Assembly: GCA_011109175.1 (NCBI GenBank)
Contig: RDEW01000013.1
Span: 1,034,181-1,098,180, forward strand
Length of the DNA stretch: 64,000 nucleotides
DNA from: Dicyema japonicum
Lineage: Eukaryota; Dicyemida; Rhombozoa; Dicyemidae
Reading direction: 5' to 3'
Shown: one piece after another, positions 35,371 to 45,849 of the stretch
Position numbering within the stretch: position 1 is the first letter of the stretch
Layout of the letters: each line of letters starts with the position of its first letter
The notes under the pieces: generated by a model
The model's database searches: none
What the model saw: only the letters and a program-made list of their open reading frames with translations
Told to the model about the DNA's origin: nothing
Program-made: the position numbers and the translations under genes

Positions 35371-35720
35371 ATGAATAACGAGAAAGACAAGTAATAAATT
35401 ATTAAAATTAGACTTCCTGGTTATATTTACGAATATCTCTACCACGTTGGGCTGGATCAATAGCAAAAAATTTTATTACCGAGGTAAGATTATATTTATG
35501 TGGATCAACTACGACAAGCCTGTAAGTGTTGGAGAGTCTCCTGGCTTTATTTCTCGTCAGGTGGTGGGAGTAAGTTATAATTTTAATGAGTATATTCTAC
35601 TCTTTTTTCCGTGATTGTGACCATCCTCGTGTTGAATCTGACCTTTATCATCAGATTCCATATTATGACCAGTATTGCAATCTACCTAATTTTATTGTCC
35701 TCCAGGTGTTGTTGGTTGAT
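35371..35720 (+). pseudogene. SSBP: SSBP/SSDP-like LisH (LUFS) protein, frame broken
   Basis: SSDP proteins are nuclear partners of LDB/CLIM co-regulators and share a LisH-containing N-terminus. Seen: ATG at 35371; a 21-nt intron at 35391-35411; then KLPGYIYEYLYHVG (human KLALYVYEYLLHVG), AKNFITEVR (human AQTFLSEIR), VSVGESPGF (human ITLGEPPGF), and WW followed across a 21-nt intron (35570-35590) by FFRDCDHP. The order and spacing match. However, the frame must shift three times (after HVGLDQ, after EVR, after GFIS). Either this is a recent pseudogene or the assembly has indels here. No C-terminal Pro/Gly-rich part was traced. Confidence 0.55.
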
Positions 35721-35849
35721 TATATTCTATTCGTAAATTAATTTAGTAGAAAAGTCCATGCAAAGCAGCCATGATAACTCTGAAGGGAAGGATTTTACTT
35801 ATTCTTCTACATGACTGCATAATTTACTTTTAACCTTCAATATTTAATA

Positions 35850-36012
35850 ATAATAATACTGCACTTTACAAAGAGTCATTTAAGCCATAGCTCCTCCCAG
35901 ACAGGAGGAGGGAAACCGAGGAATGCTCCTTACTTCTATTTTTGTTGGGAGTAAGTCCTTTTGTAGATGATACGGTTTCGCAGTGAGATGTTCACTGCTG
36001 ACAGCGTCACAC
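35850..36012 (-). repeat. Diverged SINE-like fragment
   Basis: Starts with a (TAA)n run, then CCATAGCTCC, a CGAGGAATG...CTTCACTTCT-like block and GCAGTGAG...TTCACTG.TGACAGCGTCAC, all in the order of the reversed SINE but with many changes. No tRNA head. Probably an older subfamily. Confidence 0.5.
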
Positions 36013-36425
36013 TTCAATTATAACAAGATTACCTTAAAAATATAAATTATATTTCCCATTCCAACAGTATCTGTGGTTACATTTATCTTAAACAGATTGG
36101 AGGGTTTTATACAAGATTTTGCTGAATAAACTAAACAGAAGCTATTAAAATTAACAAGATCGTATTTTTTGAAAGAAAATCTATGCTGGACATGTTGTGT
36201 CTATAAGGCTAGCTAGCCATCATGGTATTGTCGCAAACGAAACGTCTGGCTTTCCATTGAGAGCCGGCATTCAAATCAATCTAAAGTTACAGGAACACGA
36301 TTAAAGGGACCAGAGTCAAATTCGAGAATTTTATTGTCTCGAGAAGGTACGGGACAACAAGTATCTGACACACTACGAGTATAGCCCTCAAGAATTCAAG
36401 AAGTAAGTTCATCATTATTATTATA

Positions 36426-37022
36426 TTATAAAGCACAACGTCTTGCCATTGGAAATGACAAAACCAGTGCAGTACCAAACATTAATCTTTTAGTTAATTT
36501 TCTCCACTTTCCACGATCATGAGCCAAATCCCTCAAGTAATCCATATCACCAGCTATAAATAAAAGTGCGGAGTCGGCCAATTCTAAATATAAATCTGAT
36601 AAATCTGAGAAGTCATCAAATAGAGCCGGATCTTTGTTAATCCAACCACTGTGAGGTGCGTATACATTGATAATGGAGACAATGTCAGTGCTTGCTTTGG
36701 GATTCATAAACTTCATTTGTAGAACTCTGATGCGGTCATTAACTGCCCATACTCTGTAGATATGGGGGAGAAATTCCATTTTGATGGCAAAACCCAGTCC
36801 ATAGTGCCTTTTGACAGTCGGAAGAAAGATCAATTTGAATTTACCACATGTTTCTTCGTGGTTATCTTGGATTTTGGTTTCCTGTAGGCAACCGATTGCG
36901 ACATCGTAATTATGTAGGTCTTGACAGAGGGAGGTCCTTTTCCAAAAAGAGGTTAGGCCTCGGACGTTGAATGAGAACAGCGAGAATTTCTCCAAAAGAT
37001 AAGGTTCGTACTTTTCAGACAT
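36426..37022 (-). pseudogene. APE endonuclease fused in frame to a LINE C-terminus (internally deleted copy)
   Basis: A 198-codon open frame. Residues 1-160 are an apurinic-type endonuclease: FNVRGL, LQETKI, YGLGFAIKM, IINVYAPHSGW and IAGD at the point where G-D-F-N is expected. Without a break it continues into YLRDLAHDRGKWRKL, a motif normally found at the very end of RTE-like ORFs (compare TDRGEWRKF at 8740). So the whole reverse transcriptase is deleted and the two ends are joined in frame. Confidence 0.7.
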
Positions 37023-37169
37023 GTTAATACTTTATTAGAGCCACGTCACCAGCTCAACCAAAAAAGTAAGTTCATCATTCCACTGAAAATACGAAACGAA
37101 TTTCGTTAGTGAGGAGGAATCCTTAATAGAAAAACTGGAAATAGATCATTACTAATATTGAAGACTAAA

Positions 37170-37690
37170 GAGGCTTCCATCAAAACAGAGACTGGCGGTG
37201 GTTTTGCAGAATTGATCAGAGATATTTGAAATGCTTATAATAACAGGGGGTAACTTAAGGTTGTTTGTCTGAATATTAGTGCTTGGCATGGTGGTCTTTC
37301 ACAAACTTAACCGAAGGGTAATATTGGAGAACGACTCTTTCATGGCTGAGTTTTTCAGAGTAAATCTTAAGCTTGAAAAAATATCTTAAAACTCATAATG
37401 AGGTCGGATTTCAGTATCCTGAAGCCTAAGATATGGAAGACTGCTTCAGGATCTTCTGCCTATATTCTTGTGGGGGCCACTGGAACCAGAAATTGCATCA
37501 ATGATTAAATTTTTTGGAATCCTCAAAAATCTTTGTTATAAAGAGGGAATCATATACCCGATCTTCATTTTGATAATGCACGTCTTCATTATTCTACTGA
37601 TTGAAATAGCAAACCTCAATGTTCAATATTAACCCCATACTCACCATTTCTCAATCCAGTAGTGAATTTTAGCACGTGGAAATTATGTTT
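37170..37690 (+). pseudogene. Tc1/IS630-like DDE transposase remnant
   Basis: Pieces in shifting frames end with DNARLHYST, EIANLNVQY and PYSPFLNPV, the conserved second-D, P-Y-S-P-x-L-N-P and near-third-acid region of the DDE_3 (Tc1/mariner-IS630) superfamily. The usual acid after FLNP is V here. Upstream frames are too broken to find the first D. A likely element end follows at 37741-37778. Confidence 0.55.
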
Positions 37691-37740
37691 CCAGATAAGG
37701 GGATGAAAATGAGAAAATTTAAATAGGTTTTTTTTACCAT

Positions 37741-37778
37741 TAAAAATTTAGTGGGGCTATTGGTCGGGAAACCCTATA
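37741..37778 (-). repeat. Putative right terminus of the Tc1/IS630-like element
   Basis: Minus strand: TATAGGGTTTCCCGACCAAT then AGCCCCACTAAATTTTTA. It nearly equals the start of 49151-49313 (TATAGGGTTTCCCGACTAAT AGCGTCACT). A TA at the tip suits Tc1-type target duplication. Confidence 0.45.
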
Positions 37779-38024
37779 AAATACCTTGGAGGTGGGTGGA
37801 TCTGAGGTGATCTTTCAAGGATCATATCAATAGTAGAGAGAGAGAGCTTAGGAGATGTCAAACTGTGGTTCTTAACGGGGGCGCTGATTTTTTATTCTTT
37901 TGATTATTATCAGTAGTAGGTTTTATAAATAATTTATCATTTGCTTTTCTAATTAATTCTACTTTTCTTTAGTGTACTTTTGTAAAAAAATATTTACTGA
38001 TATATTTTCTAATTGTATTTAAAC

Positions 38025-38390
38025 ATAGATGTGTGGTAAAAAAGTAAAACAACGTATATATTCGGATGAATACTTAAGATTTGGAGTAATGCCCTACGAG
38101 CATAACAAATAACTTTCTATGTGTCTTATGTTTAAGAAGGTCTTTGAAGGAATGACGCCCACAAGAATGTCAAATCATCTTAAGATTTTTCATCGAGAAA
38201 CTTGATTTTGTATGTTAATTAGTTCACAAACATACAAAATCAGAAAACCTCATACTATTGGAGAGTCCTTAATATAGCTGTCAAAGAAATATTTGATTTA
38301 ATGGTTGACTGTGATTCTGCTCAAATAAGTTAATCAATTCCTCTCAGCAATAGTTCTGTCTCCTCCGAATTGATGAAATGCAAAAAAATT
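38025..38390 (+). pseudogene. ZBED/SCAND3-like BED zinc-finger fragment
   Basis: Reads RIYSDEYLRFGVMP, then MCLMFKKVFEG, MSNHLKIFH (last zinc ligands H and H), KPHTIGESL, AVKEIFDLMVD and SIPLSNSSVS. These are the ordered blocks of transposon-derived ZBED5/SCAND3 proteins (BED finger, then KPHTIGE and IPLSNNTV). One cysteine of the C-x2-C pair is F and stops interrupt it, so it is dead. Confidence 0.55.
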
Positions 38391-38875
38391 AAATTTTATT
38401 AACTAAAATTAATGTGAGAATTAAAATTAATGTGATCTGCTTTTTTCTTTTATTCTTTCAAAATAGGAACTCAGTTTGATGACGGCGTACGTGAGAGTTG
38501 TATAAGATGTTCATCAGTTAGTTGGTTGCGAAATTTGGTTTAGATTCCTGTGATTCTGTTGAACAGAGCTTCACAACGCATTCGTAACCAAATTGGGGGT
38601 TTTAAAATTGAAATTCTACTCCAAATTGTAATAGTTGATTTTTGTTAAATATTGTGGTGAGCTCTATATCCGACTGCAATTCAATGAGCTCCATTTGAAA
38701 TTCGTCTGGAGCGTTGCAGGATCTATTTCTATAGGAGTAGAAAATAATTTCATAATTGGAAAGGCATCCTTGAAATTATTAAAAATTCTATCAAATTCTT
38801 CATTTAATAACTTGAGTATATTTAACACGTTTTTTAAATAATATTAATTTATTTAAATTTAATGCAAAAAATATT

Positions 38876-39003
38876 CCTTTTTGGACGACGATTCTTTGAG
38901 GATTGGAATCGGACAAAGGCTGGGACTAGACGTTTGCCAGGAGCACCGATGCCGATGCGGGAAAACAGTCGATGCGAAGGGATTGCACCCGCTGTCCTGC
39001 AGA
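38876..39003 (+). pseudogene. YLDD/PD-D LINE fragment, almost identical to 58303-58432
   Basis: About 125 bp differing at only a few positions from 58303-58432, covering the [13 protein letters not shown] cluster. Flanked by unrelated AT-rich sequence. The similarity points to a very recent event. Confidence 0.8.
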
Positions 39004-40036
39004 AGAAAAAATTAATGTGATAAAATTGTGATGATTATTATTATGAAAACTCTTCCGAATAAGAATGATGTCCGCGATAGTAGGACGTGTGTTAAAATAG
39101 AGGGGGCCGACCTACCTCTCCATCTCTCTTCGAAAGTGGAAGCCTCTATTAGACTATTGGAGACTGATCGATTAACACAAGCTGATGTTCCCCCTTGGAT
39201 TCGTTCATTGGATTAATTGTGGACCATTTGTGGCGGGTTTACTTGGGGTTGATAAGTGGCAACCAGATGATCGGTTCTCCCAAAGTATTTCTGCTCTTAC
39301 GCCGAGAAGCTTGTCGATATCAAGGCTTATGAGGGCTTTAGTGGATATCCAGTCATGGATTATTTTCTGTCAGGACGGTGAGGCTCAGTTTCTGAAATGG
39401 TTCGTAGAATCCGAATTTCATCACCGAGATAGGAATAATTTTCCTTTTTGTGGATACCCAAAGGCAGTCAGCTGGATGTCTGAAAACCACTATTCGATAT
39501 GAAACCACGAAGAATATATTGTGTCAGCAGTAAGCAGGCATTCTATAAAAACATAACAGCAGCTTCGAAAGATGGGAAAGATGTAAAAAAAGTCATGGGG
39601 AACTTATTCCAATATGAATCCTACTTCCACTTTTATAGCTAGCACATGTCTTCTTACTCTTCAAAAATGGACTGTTGGTTTATGATTATTATGATCAGGA
39701 GAGATCATAGAAGACGTCTATCGAGTGTAAGAGCCAGACTCAGAGAACAAAAGGAGATATCAGGGGGTATTCGACTGTTCGAGAAATAAAACACGACGGG
39801 TGGGTAAACTTGGGTCGTTCAAGACAATTAGATCCACATAATGACTGTGCAAGATGTTAAGTAATCAGAAATTTGTGATACATGCTTCTTTCTTATCTAG
39901 ATGTTGTACATTTTTTTGAAGTATATGGTAGCCAGTATTTTCTTTCGATTATATTTATTTTATTAATAATTATAATAATTTTAATTTATAAATTTGTTAA
40001 ATAATCAATTTTGTAATATCTCTGTTTCTTTTTGTT
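39004..40036. other. Gap with unassigned frames
   Basis: Frames at 39028-39216 and 39185-39502 have an even composition and may be LINE debris, but show no motif I can name. 39900-40036 is AT-rich leader of the next gene. Confidence 0.35.
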
Positions 40037-40370
40037 ATGTCAGGTTGAATACAATTAAAAATGCTTAGAATCTGAAGAATCAGTGAGGACATCAGAGCAA
40101 TGTCTTGAATATTTTTCGAATTTGGGGTATTATTCAAACGAGGGATTGAAATTTGGAGGAGACTATATAATATACCCTTATTCCCCTGATCAATGTCATT
40201 CAAGTCATGTGGTTTGGTGTGTTCACAAAGCTTTGGTTGATATCCTGGATCTTGTCACTAGGACTCGACTTGCCAACGACGTAGCAAAATCACTAGTGAT
40301 TGTCTCAAAATCAGATTCTGATATAAAGACTCTTACTTTTACGAGATTTTCGTTTCATAAAGATAAGTAA
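40037..40370 (+). CDS. TSEN34: Minimal tRNA-splicing endonuclease subunit (TSEN34-like)
   Basis: Cleaves a splice site of intron-containing pre-tRNAs as part of the nuclear TSEN complex. ATG at 40037, a 25-nt intron (40044-40068, GTTGAA...CTTAG), then 40069-40370. Product about 102 aa: YFSNLGYYSNEGLKFGGDYI, IYPYSPDQCHSSHVV, LANDVAKSLVIV. The Y-H-K triad of the EndA/Sen family is present at Y38, H46 and K76, followed by the F.RF strand. Human TSEN34 has about 310 aa with an N-terminal domain; here only the catalytic half is seen, and the upstream AT-rich DNA offers no further exon. The presence of the Y-H-K triad favours an active subunit; TSEN2 is the alternative. Confidence 0.72.
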
Positions 40371-40546
40371 ATGTTTGATATGGTTGTTTTTATTGAGTTT
40401 TTTGTCTACATGACGAATGTGGCCAAGGAAACTGAACCTTGAGGTATCCTTCAATAGGTGTTGACAACAAGAGTATGTTGATATTTTGGGAGAAGGAGTG
40501 GTCAGATACCCAATATTATCTATGAGCTTGTCGATCATGAGATGTG

Positions 40547-40940
40547 TTAATGTGGATTAAAGGAACGAGAGTTCACTATGGAGGTTTGTTGAATGTAAAC
40601 ATCGCCATTTGCTAAGCGAGTTGTTGAGGAGGGAAGAAGACAAAACACGTGTTTTGATTCAGAAAATGGTAGGTAAGGTTTGGTGGCCTTCACAGTCTTA
40701 TAGGCATTGATTCTCTGTGTTTCATTTTGCATGCTCCCACTGTCTAAATGTACGCTTTCACTTTTTCCCCAGTTTTGAGGACGTCCAGAGAACCTCAACA
40801 ATCTTGAGACAATTCTCCCCTCCCAAAAAAGCGTGATTTTTATTTTTGTCATGACAAAAATGTATGGTTTTTTTTGCTCTTTCTCCGTACGTACACTTAC
40901 TGATTGTAGTGTCTACTCGCTGAAATTTCGTTTGCCACAC
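40547..40940 (-). CDS. Unidentified two-exon gene, about 123 aa
   Basis: Minus strand. A first exon from ATG at 40940 (MWQTKFQRVDTTI) is joined by a 22-nt intron (40879-40900, GTAAGT...AAAG) in frame to a 100-codon exon ending at 40547 (KQKKPYIFVMTK, LFWEGRIVSRLL, SRSFNPH). The GTAAGT donor and the 22-nt length fit the local rule, and both sides are open. No family recognised. It lies tail-to-tail with the TSEN34-like gene. Confidence 0.42.
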
Positions 40941-41439
40941 AGATTCTTGGTTTTTCTTATCTCACGGCATAAGTGAACTATTCAGCATTCTTCTACACAT
41001 AATTGCCAGGTGTTAGGTCAACAACCGTTTTCTGATATCGACATTTAACCTGTCCATAGCTTTCCTCTACAAAGACTTCGAATTAGTCACAGACTCGTTT
41101 AGAGTTTCTCTCAATCCTAGCCCCATCAAAAAACTATTCAACTTCCTCCAGAATCCATTGTATTTCTTTAATGAGACAACAGATTTATCCATAACGAGGT
41201 AATTAGTCGAATGTAAGTCGTATGTGACCCGGATTTCCCATCGTAACTCTCGGGAATTTCCATTTAGTATTTGACTCAGAGGGTCCATACTCGGAGTTTG
41301 CATCCTCGGTGGCAGTGAATCGGCCATTCATGTTGTATGCTCCTTTTATCTTATTGTTACTGTGAAAAGCCGAGAATTATTGCTAAATTAGACGTTTCCA
41401 TGTCTTCAATCCGATGAGAACGGACTATGTGCATGAAAC
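40941..41439. other. Gap with one unassigned minus-strand frame
   Basis: A frame of 86 codons at 41327-41067 (minus) with DPLSQILNGNSRELRW and LHSTNYLVMDKS has coding-like composition but no known motif; it could be a small gene. Confidence 0.3.
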
Positions 41440-42220
41440 AATATTGCTGAACCCCACATTATCCACATTGCGAACCTAGTGTCCTCAGCTGATCTCGTTG
41501 TTGGTAATGAGTCTCTTAAATCATCGAAAGGGATCCAACAAAGTGATCCTTTTAGATATGGCCTCGTCTATGTGATTCGGGTTACAATTTTTAGTATTTG
41601 GCCGTTTTTCGATTTAGGCTCAACGCTTATGTACAGTCTAGAATTACTTCTTCTTATTCTTAGCAGATGTTCCCCCGAGATTTGTAATCTTTGACTCTCG
41701 CAGGATGAATTCTCTGAATGAATTCAAGATCATGACTTTTCTTACAATGCTGATATTACGGCCAAGGAAGACCTTTTGATATTGGGCTTATCTATTTCCC
41801 CCATATTCTCAATAAGATACCATCAGAGATCGGTAGAGCATATTCGAAAACTGGACCTGGACCAATCAGCCTCTTCCACCTACAGCGGTCTGCCTCCTTT
41901 TTGGATCAGGTCGTGAAGCGCACTCTTAAGGCGATTTTCGTCGCCTCTGAAAGCGGCAGGCCTGAACTGTGTAATGGAAAGCACCCTGAAGGCATCAGGG
42001 TCTTCCTTTTCTCTCACGGGAAATGCATGATCTGGGAAAGAGGTCCACACATACCTTTAAAGTTAGAAATCTGGGAGAACGCATGAGAATTCGAAAACTT
42101 AAAAAAAGAAAATATGCCCCTCTTGTGGATGCAACATGCATCGTCAAAACGACTGGAGTCTTTGGGCCTGAGAAGGTTCCATTCTTGAATCGCTCGGTTC
42201 GAGGATTTCCAAAGTAACCG
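41440..42220 (+). pseudogene. YLDD/PD-D LINE-family relative, decayed
   Basis: In order: KGIQQSDPFRYGLVYVI (compare TGVQQGDPLGPLLF); VKRTLKAIFVASESGRPELC with HPEG and CMIWER (compare the RPDG...VWDA region); and a tail with RKYAPL, TTGVFGPEKVPFLN (compare VGPMTAEFL). Frame shifts throughout. More diverged than other fragments, so probably a separate subfamily. Confidence 0.6.
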
Positions 42221-43335
42221 AGGATCTTTTGAAAATGCAATGACTGTTCCAAAGGATTTCTCTGTCAAGAGGACTATCACCCAATTCTTTCTTTTGAGAA
42301 AATCTCGTCTTCGTTTCCTCTTTTACTTATCTTCCCTCGTTTTAGTATAGTGGCGTCCTATCGTCTCAGGTGACGACCAGAATTATTATTTAGAACCCAG
42401 GATCACCTAAAAATAAGATAGAAATAAACTTCAGACAGTTAGGTAATCCAAGTTCTTGCCATCAAACGACTGTGGCCTCCCATTGTTCCCACTACACACG
42501 AAAGAGGCATCTCTCATCCCTGCAGAAAAATCCGACTGGGGAAAGGAACTTCTTTTCTAATCGAGTTTCTTTTGCGCTTGAAAAAGACAAGCCAAGCGGG
42601 ATTTCATCCTCATCACAAAACCGAAAGGATCTGGATCCGCCATTAAGGGTCGTTTCTTCTGTTAATAGGGGGAAAGTTAATCCAACATGAGGGACCATCA
42701 TATGTATGGTTTCTGGTACATCGAGTTGAGTCTGTTGAATGAATGTCGGTCATTTGATTTCACCATTAAAGAAGTAAGTATAATGAAATTATTTAAAATA
42801 ATTTTTTTAATTATATTTTTGTTTAATTTATTTTCCCAATAAAATAACATTATGTTAATGTAATCTGAGGAAAGAAATTAGTATTAGTAAATTGTCAGAT
42901 TAGTCTTCATAACCAATTCCAGGGATAGGGTTAACCTTAGGGTTATGAAACAGGGATCGTTTACCATCACCCCATGGATATCTCTACGATTACATTGAAA
43001 AGTACTCGTTTTCTTGTGTACAAATGGTCATATGGGATATATTCTGGACGGACAAAGTGTTTCTGATGCTCTAATTCTCGTTGGCTGGTAAAATAAAACA
43101 CTAAGCCAAGCACGGGAAGTGTTACGTAAAGGGATAGAAATCTCCATTTTCTGTCATGTTCTATAAAATGTTATCATTTTTGTTGTTACCGTCTGTTGGA
43201 CGGGCAAATCTTTCGTTAACGTTGAAGAAACGACGAGTAAATTGGGTTGGCCTGCACAACCTCAGCATTGAATTTATTAATTATTAAATATTTATTATTT
43301 ATCATATTATTATTTTATTTAATAAATATATTAAT
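42221..43335. other. Gap without recognised genes
   Basis: The frame 42472-42690 is polar but has no motif and is mirrored by an equally long antisense frame. A stretch near 42335-42385 looks like the 5' half of a tRNA gene but has no T arm. 42775-42850 and 43265-43345 are very AT-rich. Confidence 0.35.
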
Positions 43336-43339
43336 TTCA

Positions 43340-43860
43340 TAATATTGCCTAATTCATTAGTCAAGCGGTCACTTCAAGGATTCTTGGAAGTCTCTGTATG
43401 GTTATAAGTTTTCTATAAAGTTGATGTCGCGGGGGTAAATGAGGAATATCTAATAGATGGTCTAAGAACGTTTTGTCTTAGGAAAGTAGGTCGACGTCGT
43501 CAGCATATATCACTTTTTTATCTTCTCTTAGTATGAGGTTCATAGTTTTCTCATAGTTGCTACAAATATTTTGCGAGCAGTAGAGGGGAGAGAGTCTCCT
43601 TGATTAGTGTCAGAATTTGTTCCGAATTTTTATTAGTAGGTCTTTTTGACTCTCACAGCAAGCTAAGTATTGGAAAGTAAAATTCTGATAATTTCTATGT
43701 TCAAGTATCCGGTTAGTTAATGACTGTTAATTGTGTCAAAGTTCATTAATGAGGTTATCTGTGGCATATTTTTGTGATATTTCATGAATCTTAGCATCAA
43801 GTGACCTTCACTTAGGTTATCTCAGTTTATGTGATATGTCTTGCATACCCCACTCGCATT
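43340..43860 (-). pseudogene. LINE reverse transcriptase palm fragment
   Basis: Minus strand shows DKKVIYADDVDLLS with an intact YADD box, preceded by a degenerate GDSL...SPLL region in a shifted frame. Its diverged partner is 1600-2030. Probably CR1/Jockey-like; too short to place. Confidence 0.62.
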
Positions 43861-45539
43861 TTCCTTCAAGTTTCTCATGGTTGTGCTTCCTTCGGTTGAA
43901 GCATCATCTGGCACATCTCATTCTTTTCTCTTATACCAAGATGCTTCGAAACTGCCTCATCGATTGTTTTCTTTGTATGATCCCTTTAATTTCCTAGTAA
44001 ACAATCGTTGATATATCAATAGGTGAGTGAGTTTCACTGTATTTTGGTTACTTTTTTAGTCTCTGGTTGATAAATGTCGCAATCACCTGACAGTTGTCGA
44101 ATCTTCCCATGAATGTGCATTTAAGAGTGAGTTCTTGTCTTTTATCCGATACATAGTCATCTGCTTATATATGGAAACCAACTACGATTTTTTCCGCTCT
44201 TTTTTGCAGCTATTTTATGTCGGGCAGTGTGCATGAACGCAGTATTAAACAGAAGATGGAAATGTTTAATGTTTCAGAAAAGTTAATTTTTTCATGAATA
44301 AGCAAGTAAATAATTTCAAAAGTTAGTTAGGTGGCATTAGTTCTGCCACGTGGCTTGGATCCTATCGATCATCTTCACTGGGAATCAAATGGAGAACATT
44401 TGGAAATGAGAGCTCTGCAGTTCCTACCTGGGACTCTATGGAAATCCCTAAACAAAAGAATTATGTCTCGAATGCTATCATCCATCCTTTCCAACCCCAA
44501 TGACGGGGGTCGTCTGAAACAGATACACGATTTTGTTTCTACGAGTACCATCCAAAGACTCGATGATAATAAATAATCAGAATCCTCCTTTCCTAGGGAG
44601 TGGTACTACCCCCTCTTTATTGACGTACGCAAGTAAACTGGTTGATGTAAAAGATGTCCTCTGTTTTTTTACAACCTCTTCGAGTTGACACAAATCATTT
44701 TTCGCCTACAATGCCAATACTGACCGATCTATGGGAGTGATCGGTATTTGCTGCGTACACTCAATATCCGCTGGTCTCCTACTAGTTAGTGAGGCCGAGT
44801 TTACCTAACTAACTTACGTGACTTTGACATTTATCTGTTCCTTCTTCTCATTAGTTGGGCCTCACTGATAAGGAAACCACTTATCCTCTCCTAGTCAGGC
44901 ATTGGTTGCTTATACGTATTTGGGTGACACCAATGCTGACACTCGTTCGCTAAATGCGGAATAATTCATGAACCGATCAAGCAAATCGACGAATCAATGA
45001 GTAGACGTACTAATCGATATTTTCCCGGTTCTCGTCGAGACTGCATAAAATCTTCATCTCCGGAAGACAACCAATGTATTTTTTGCTTTCTAGACATTTT
45101 CCTCAACTTTTGGATGATCAATAAACAAGGCAGGTCATGTGGCGACTCACTTTCTTTGATTAAGTTTTCTCGAGGAGCTAAAGGCTAACCTCCAAGTAGA
45201 ATAAGCGTACTCTATAACCAGCAATAATTTTGTGGAGCAACTACAGATTCATGAGGGGAAAGTTTTTCTTTAGAAAACCCTTAGAACGTGTCATAGTAAA
45301 GAACTTTGTCGGATAACGTGATTTTGACTTTGTGTTGTAATTTCAACCTTCACTTCATTACAACCAAAGACTATACAATGAAGAAGAATTATCTTTTTTA
45401 AAATACTCGTAAATTAGTTCTGTGTGTCTCAAAATATTAATAATAAATATTTTAATAATAATAATAAATATTAATTATTATAATTAAATTATTACCATAA
45501 ACAATAAGTTGTTTTTTGTTTGCACGTTTATTAACTTTA
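43861..45539. other. Gap with unassigned short frames
   Basis: Apart from the dispersed motif at 44776, frames at 44331-44576 and 44997-45188 show no known domain. 45420-45535 is an AT-rich leader before the bZIP gene. Confidence 0.35.
44776..44818 (+). repeat. Copy of the dispersed motif seen at 25125-25216
   Basis: TCCTACTAGTTAGTGAGGCC followed by GAGTTTACCTAA; the preceding 60 bp is also related to 25075-25130. Confidence 0.55.
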
Positions 45540-45849
45540 ATGGATGAAAATTTCGAATCAGAATTACATTTCCTCAGAGAAGTCACTAAAAAACAAAACG
45601 ACTACAAGTACTAACACCACGTGTCAAAGTTTTAGATTAAAAAGAGCTAAAAATAACAATTCTGTCAAGTTGTGTCGCTTAAAGGCTAAACAAGAAGAAA
45701 ATGAATTAAGCAACGAACTCAAAAACTTAGAAGTAAGACATTATTGTCAATTTGAGGTTGTTCGAAATGAGACACGTGTCAAACTAGCCAGAGCAATTGA
45801 GAAACGAGATAAATTGTGGACAATATATATTAAATTGAGGGAGAAATAA
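45540..45849 (+). CDS. C/EBP-like bZIP transcription factor, small
   Basis: Nuclear DNA-binding protein that would act as a dimer. ATG at 45540 opens MDENFESELHFLREVTKKQN. A 22-nt intron (45608-45629, GTACTAAC...CAAAG) then restores the frame to a basic region RLKRAKNNNSVKLCRLKAKQ that fits the bZIP signature N-N-x-(A/S)-V-x-x-(S/C)-R and resembles C/EBP (ERNNIAVRKSRDKAKQ). The following helix (ENELSNELKNLE...) is a short, irregular zipper with L, L, V and F in heptad-like spacing. Total about 95 aa, far shorter than C/EBP: essentially a bZIP domain alone. A frame starting at the out-of-phase ATG at 45544 runs through the intron and is the less likely start. Confidence 0.68.

Noticed and set aside
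42335-42385. A tRNA-Asp-like gene (TTTTAGTATAGTGGCGTCC)
   Set aside because: The 5' half resembles a tRNA, but no T arm or acceptor pairing follows; at most a tRNA-derived fragment.
42925-42960. Telomere-like TAGGGTTAACCTTAGGGTTA
   Set aside because: Only two imperfect units in opposite senses; not an array.
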